Assembly (NCBI GenBank): GCA_947626405.1
Contig: CANQSE010000098.1
Span: forward strand, 1-7,317
DNA from: an uncultured Acetatifactor sp.
GTDB lineage: Bacteria; Bacillota; Clostridia; Lachnospirales; Lachnospiraceae
Reading direction: 5' to 3'
DNA length: 7,317 bases
The first letter of the stretch is position 1. Each line of letters starts with the position of its first letter. Below the pieces are notes generated by a model. It was not told the origin of the DNA, ran no database searches, and saw nothing but the letters and a program-made list of their open reading frames with translations. Position numbers and translations under genes: made by a program. Shown here one piece after another: positions 5,170 through 7,317 of this stretch.

Positions 5170-6144
5170 TTATATTGTCAGCATCTGTGCCACTTCATAC
5201 TGATACTCGTCTATGTGCTTTTCCATCACAAGCGCTTCTTCAATGTCTACATCCGTGAAGACGCCGTTTCTGTACCCAATCACTCTGTTAGTCTTGCCCT
5301 GAAGCATTACGTCAACCGCCATGGCGCCCATTATGGAAGCATAGTAGCGATCCCTGGCCGTGGGATTTCCTCCCCTCTGCATATAACCAAGAATTGTGGC
5401 TCTTGTCTCAATTCCCGTTGCCGCCTCGATTCTTCTTGCCATTGACACAGAGTGTCCGATTCCCTCAGCGTTTATGATAAGGTGATGCGTTTTTCCCTTT
5501 TTGCGGCTGGCAATGATATGGTTAATTATCTCCTGCTCGTTATATTCGTATTTCTCGGGGAGAAGAATATCCTCGGCGCCGTTTGAGATGCCGCACCACA
5601 TGGCGATGTAACCGGCGTTTCTGCCCATAACCTCGATTATGCTGCAGCGCTCATGGGACGAAGATGTATCCTTTACCTTGTCAATCGCCTGCATCGCGGT
5701 GTTCACCGCGGTGTCAAACCCTATGGTGTAATCGGTACACGCTATGTCGAGATCAATTGTTCCGGGAAGCCCTACCGCGTTGATGCCCTGCCTTGCCAGT
5801 GCAAGCGCCCCCCTGTAGGAGCCGTCTCCGCCTATCACCACAATGCCGTCAATAGCGTGCTTTCTGCAGATTGCAGCGGCTTTCTGCTGCACCTCCGGCT
5901 TCTGGAACTCCAGGCATCTCGCGGTTCCGAGAATTGTACCGCCGCGCTGGATAATATCCGAGACATCACGCGCCACCATATCCGAGATCTCCTCATTCAG
6001 CAATCCCATATAGCCGCGCTTGATTCCTTTTACCTTAAGCCCTCTTGACAATGCCGTGCGAACCACGGAACGGATGGCTGCATTCATTCCCGGGGCATCC
6101 CCTCCGCTTGTCAGAACCGCAATGGTCTTTATCTCATTTGCCAT
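5170..6144 (-). CDS. pfkA: ATP-dependent 6-phosphofructokinase
   Basis: Phosphorylates fructose 6-phosphate to fructose 1,6-bisphosphate, the committed step of glycolysis, as a cytosolic tetramer. At 324 residues it has the standard length of the bacterial PfkA group. Visible parts are the ATP loop TSGGDAPGMNAAIR (12-25), GGDGS (105-109), the catalytic segment PGTIDLD (127-133, catalytic Asp131), SHER (163-166), VMGRNAG (172-178) and LGYMQRGGNP (252-261). Gly in GGDGS and in PGTID marks ATP rather than pyrophosphate use. Compared with the Geobacillus stearothermophilus enzyme (numbering four lower), Asn128 is Leu132, His249 is Tyr254 and effector-site Arg154 is Lys158; Arg21 and Arg25 are kept as Arg25 and Arg29. 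Start ATG 6144 has GGGAGGTAGG upstream (6151-6160). A good promoter lies at 6197-6225. The gene follows dnaE, a gene order common in Firmicutes, and leads a likely pfkA-methyltransferase-proC operon. Confidence 0.96.
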   Translation of the reverse strand: MANEIKTIAVLTSGGDAPGMNAAIRSVVRTALSRGLKVKGIKRGYMGLLNEEISDMVARDVSDIIQRGGTILGTARCLEFQKPEVQQKAAAICRKHAIDGIVVIGGDGSYRGALALARQGINAVGLPGTIDLDIACTDYTIGFDTAVNTAMQAIDKVKDTSSSHERCSIIEVMGRNAGYIAMWCGISNGAEDILLPEKYEYNEQEIINHIIASRKKGKTHHLIINAEGIGHSVSMARRIEAATGIETRATILGYMQRGGNPTARDRYYASIMGAMAVDVMLQGKTNRVIGYRNGVFTDVDIEEALVMEKHIDEYQYEVAQMLTI

Positions 6145-6196
6145 GACTTACCTACCTCCCGATGACAGATCAGTACATTTCTTATTCCGATTTTTT

Positions 6197-6225
6197 ATTT
6201 TAATCTATTTTATAACGGTTTTCAA
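6197..6225 (-). promoter_or_regulatory. Probable sigma-A promoter of the pfkA operon
   Basis: TTGAAA (6225-6220, 5 of 6) and TAAAAT (6202-6197, 5 of 6) are 17 bases apart on the minus strand. Transcription would start near 6190, with a leader of about 45 bases. It lies just 17 bases past the dnaE stop codon and I see no terminator between, so read-through from dnaE is also possible. Confidence 0.75.
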
Positions 6226-6242
6226 TAGTCTCCGCCACAAGT

Positions 6243-7317
6243 TCAGCGAATTTTTACGTTTTCCTCGCCAAAGATTCCCTTAAGCTTTTCCGCCAGAGGC
6301 TGACAGGCGTCCACCCGGCGGTTGGGCGGCAGGACCTTGATTGCTTTGGGTTCTTTTACATATATCACCACGTCGTCGTTTCCGTCTGAATCCGCAATTG
6401 CACCGAGAAGCTCCTGTTCCCTTGCGCGGTACTCCTCAGGAGTCTCAAACTGAATCCAAAGTCCGCACGGCACCCTGTCGGCACGCTGTTTGTCCTGCGA
6501 AGCCCCGCGGTAACCGGCGGAATAACCCGAACTGCGCCCCGCGCTTTCGCGCCTGGCAAAGAGCCCTTTTCCCTCGGGGAGAGCCGCGGCCTCCCCGAAC
6601 GTCACAACGCGCTCGCAGATAAGCTTAGAGTCCCTGTCCTCCTCAGAGCTGACGCTTCCCATCATAAAGACCTTTGACTCCTCTTTAAGCATGTCGCCGT
6701 ATTTTTCATAAGTATCTGAAAATATTATCACTTCTACGCTTCCGACAAGATCCTCCAGCGTAACGAAAGCCATAATTTTATTGTTTTTCGTATATTTTAT
6801 GGTCTTTTCTGACACCATTCCGCCAATCACAACGTTTCTGAGTCCCTCTATCTTTACCGTTCCCGTCTCCTCGTCCAGAGTGAAATCAACGGTGGTATTT
6901 GTAATGTGCTTCTGCCACAGCTCCCTGTCCTGCTCCAGAGGATGTCCGCTCAGATAAATGCCGAGCACTTCCTTCTCAAAGGCAAGAAGCATCTCTTTTG
7001 GATATTCGCCCACATCCGGGAGCGTGATGTCAAACTCCTCCTTCTGCGAATCGTCCGCAATGTCAAACAAGGATATCTGCCCGTCCAGATTGGTCTTTTT
7101 TTCCCGCGTCGATCGATCGATGATCTGGGCGTACACGCTCATAAACTGTTTTCTCGTACCGCCCAATCCGTCAAGGGCTCCGGCTTTGATAAAGTTTTCG
7201 ATCGCCCGCTTGTTCATCTCCTTGTCCATTGTACGTGAAATGAGATTTTTCAGGCTGGTGAAAGCCCCTCTTTCACTGCGCTCCTGCACCAGGCTGTCAA
7301 CGACGGTTTTTCCGACG
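6243..7317 (-). CDS. dnaE: DNA polymerase III subunit alpha, C-terminal part (5' end beyond window)
   Basis: The replicative or error-prone C-family polymerase alpha subunit. The frame stays open to the window edge and the residues before the first internal GTG (7289) already fit DnaE (VGKTVVDSLVQERSERGAF), so the gene is truncated here. About 358 residues of a protein usually over 1,100 long are present; the catalytic palm is outside the window. The visible parts begin with the helix-hairpin-helix region (FIKAGALDGLGGTRKQF). An internal beta-clamp binding motif of QxxLF type follows: QISLF at 7065-7079. Further on are an OB-fold domain (about 6600-6836, VVIGGMVSEKTIKYTKNNKIMAFVTLEDL), a Ser/Gly/Arg-rich linker near 6470-6570, and a C-terminal domain ending ENVKIR. 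The GTG at 7289 is not a true start. The downstream neighbour is pfkA, after 98 bases. Confidence 0.95.
   Translation of the reverse strand, partial: VGKTVVDSLVQERSERGAFTSLKNLISRTMDKEMNKRAIENFIKAGALDGLGGTRKQFMSVYAQIIDRSTREKKTNLDGQISLFDIADDSQKEEFDITLPDVGEYPKEMLLAFEKEVLGIYLSGHPLEQDRELWQKHITNTTVDFTLDEETGTVKIEGLRNVVIGGMVSEKTIKYTKNNKIMAFVTLEDLVGSVEVIIFSDTYEKYGDMLKEESKVFMMGSVSSEEDRDSKLICERVVTFGEAAALPEGKGLFARRESAGRSSGYSAGYRGASQDKQRADRVPCGLWIQFETPEEYRAREQELLGAIADSDGNDDVVIYVKEPKAIKVLPPNRRVDACQPLAEKLKGIFGEENVKIR

Noticed and set aside
7109..7125. GATC-rich tetranucleotide run in dnaE
   Set aside because: Only about three units, within conserved coding sequence; no support for an origin or a methylation switch.
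1..7317. Mobile elements, CRISPR arrays, tRNA/rRNA genes, T-box or other riboswitches, defence genes
   Set aside because: I looked through the intergenic stretches on both strands and found no spaced repeats, transposase or integrase-like frames, cloverleaf, or AGGGTGG-type T-box core. The genes are standard housekeeping families, so I cannot support a new multi-gene system here.

Overview
All eight genes in this window lie on the minus strand, so transcription runs from high to low coordinates. The segment reads as ordinary chromosomal core genome from a Gram-positive Firmicute. The class is most likely Clostridia, and Lachnospiraceae is my best guess. The reasons are AGGAGG-type ribosome binding sites, sigma-A style promoters with 17-base spacers, a dnaE-pfkA junction, a SleB-type cell wall hydrolase with SH3b domains, and the style of the phosphofructokinase and ornithine carbamoyltransferase proteins. 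The taxonomy is inference from protein character, not from a search.

Layout, in the direction of transcription. (1) 7317-6243: the C-terminal third or so of dnaE (DNA polymerase III alpha), cut by the window edge. (2) 6225-3531: a tight cluster of pfkA (6-phosphofructokinase), a TrmH/SpoU-family RNA 2'-O-methyltransferase and proC (pyrroline-5-carboxylate reductase). The gaps are 21 and 22 bases, and a good promoter precedes pfkA. (3) 3508-2293: a secreted SleB-like hydrolase with its own strong extended -10 promoter, a structured AT-rich leader and a terminator-like hairpin. (4) 2217-554: an NfeD-like membrane protein followed by an SPFH/band 7 (stomatin-like) protein, a well-known gene pair, with its own promoter and a terminator-like hairpin. 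(5) 526-1: the first 175 codons of argF (ornithine carbamoyltransferase), cut by the window edge.

The genes serve mostly unconnected housekeeping jobs: replication, glycolysis, RNA modification, proline and arginine metabolism, peptidoglycan turnover and membrane microdomain organisation. ProC and ArgF both belong to the glutamate/ornithine/proline/arginine branch but are in separate units. NfeD and SPFH are expected to work together in the membrane.

I find no mobile element, CRISPR array, RNA gene, phage gene or defence system, and nothing that looks like a new multi-gene system. The second-look items are small. They are a long inverted repeat in the hydrolase mRNA leader, a 19-base tandem duplication of the end of proC beside the hydrolase promoter, a 13-base tandem repeat upstream of the NfeD promoter, a nested palindrome in front of argF, and residue substitutions in phosphofructokinase. 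Two start codons (hydrolase and proC) are best placed downstream of the longest open frame, on ribosome binding site evidence.
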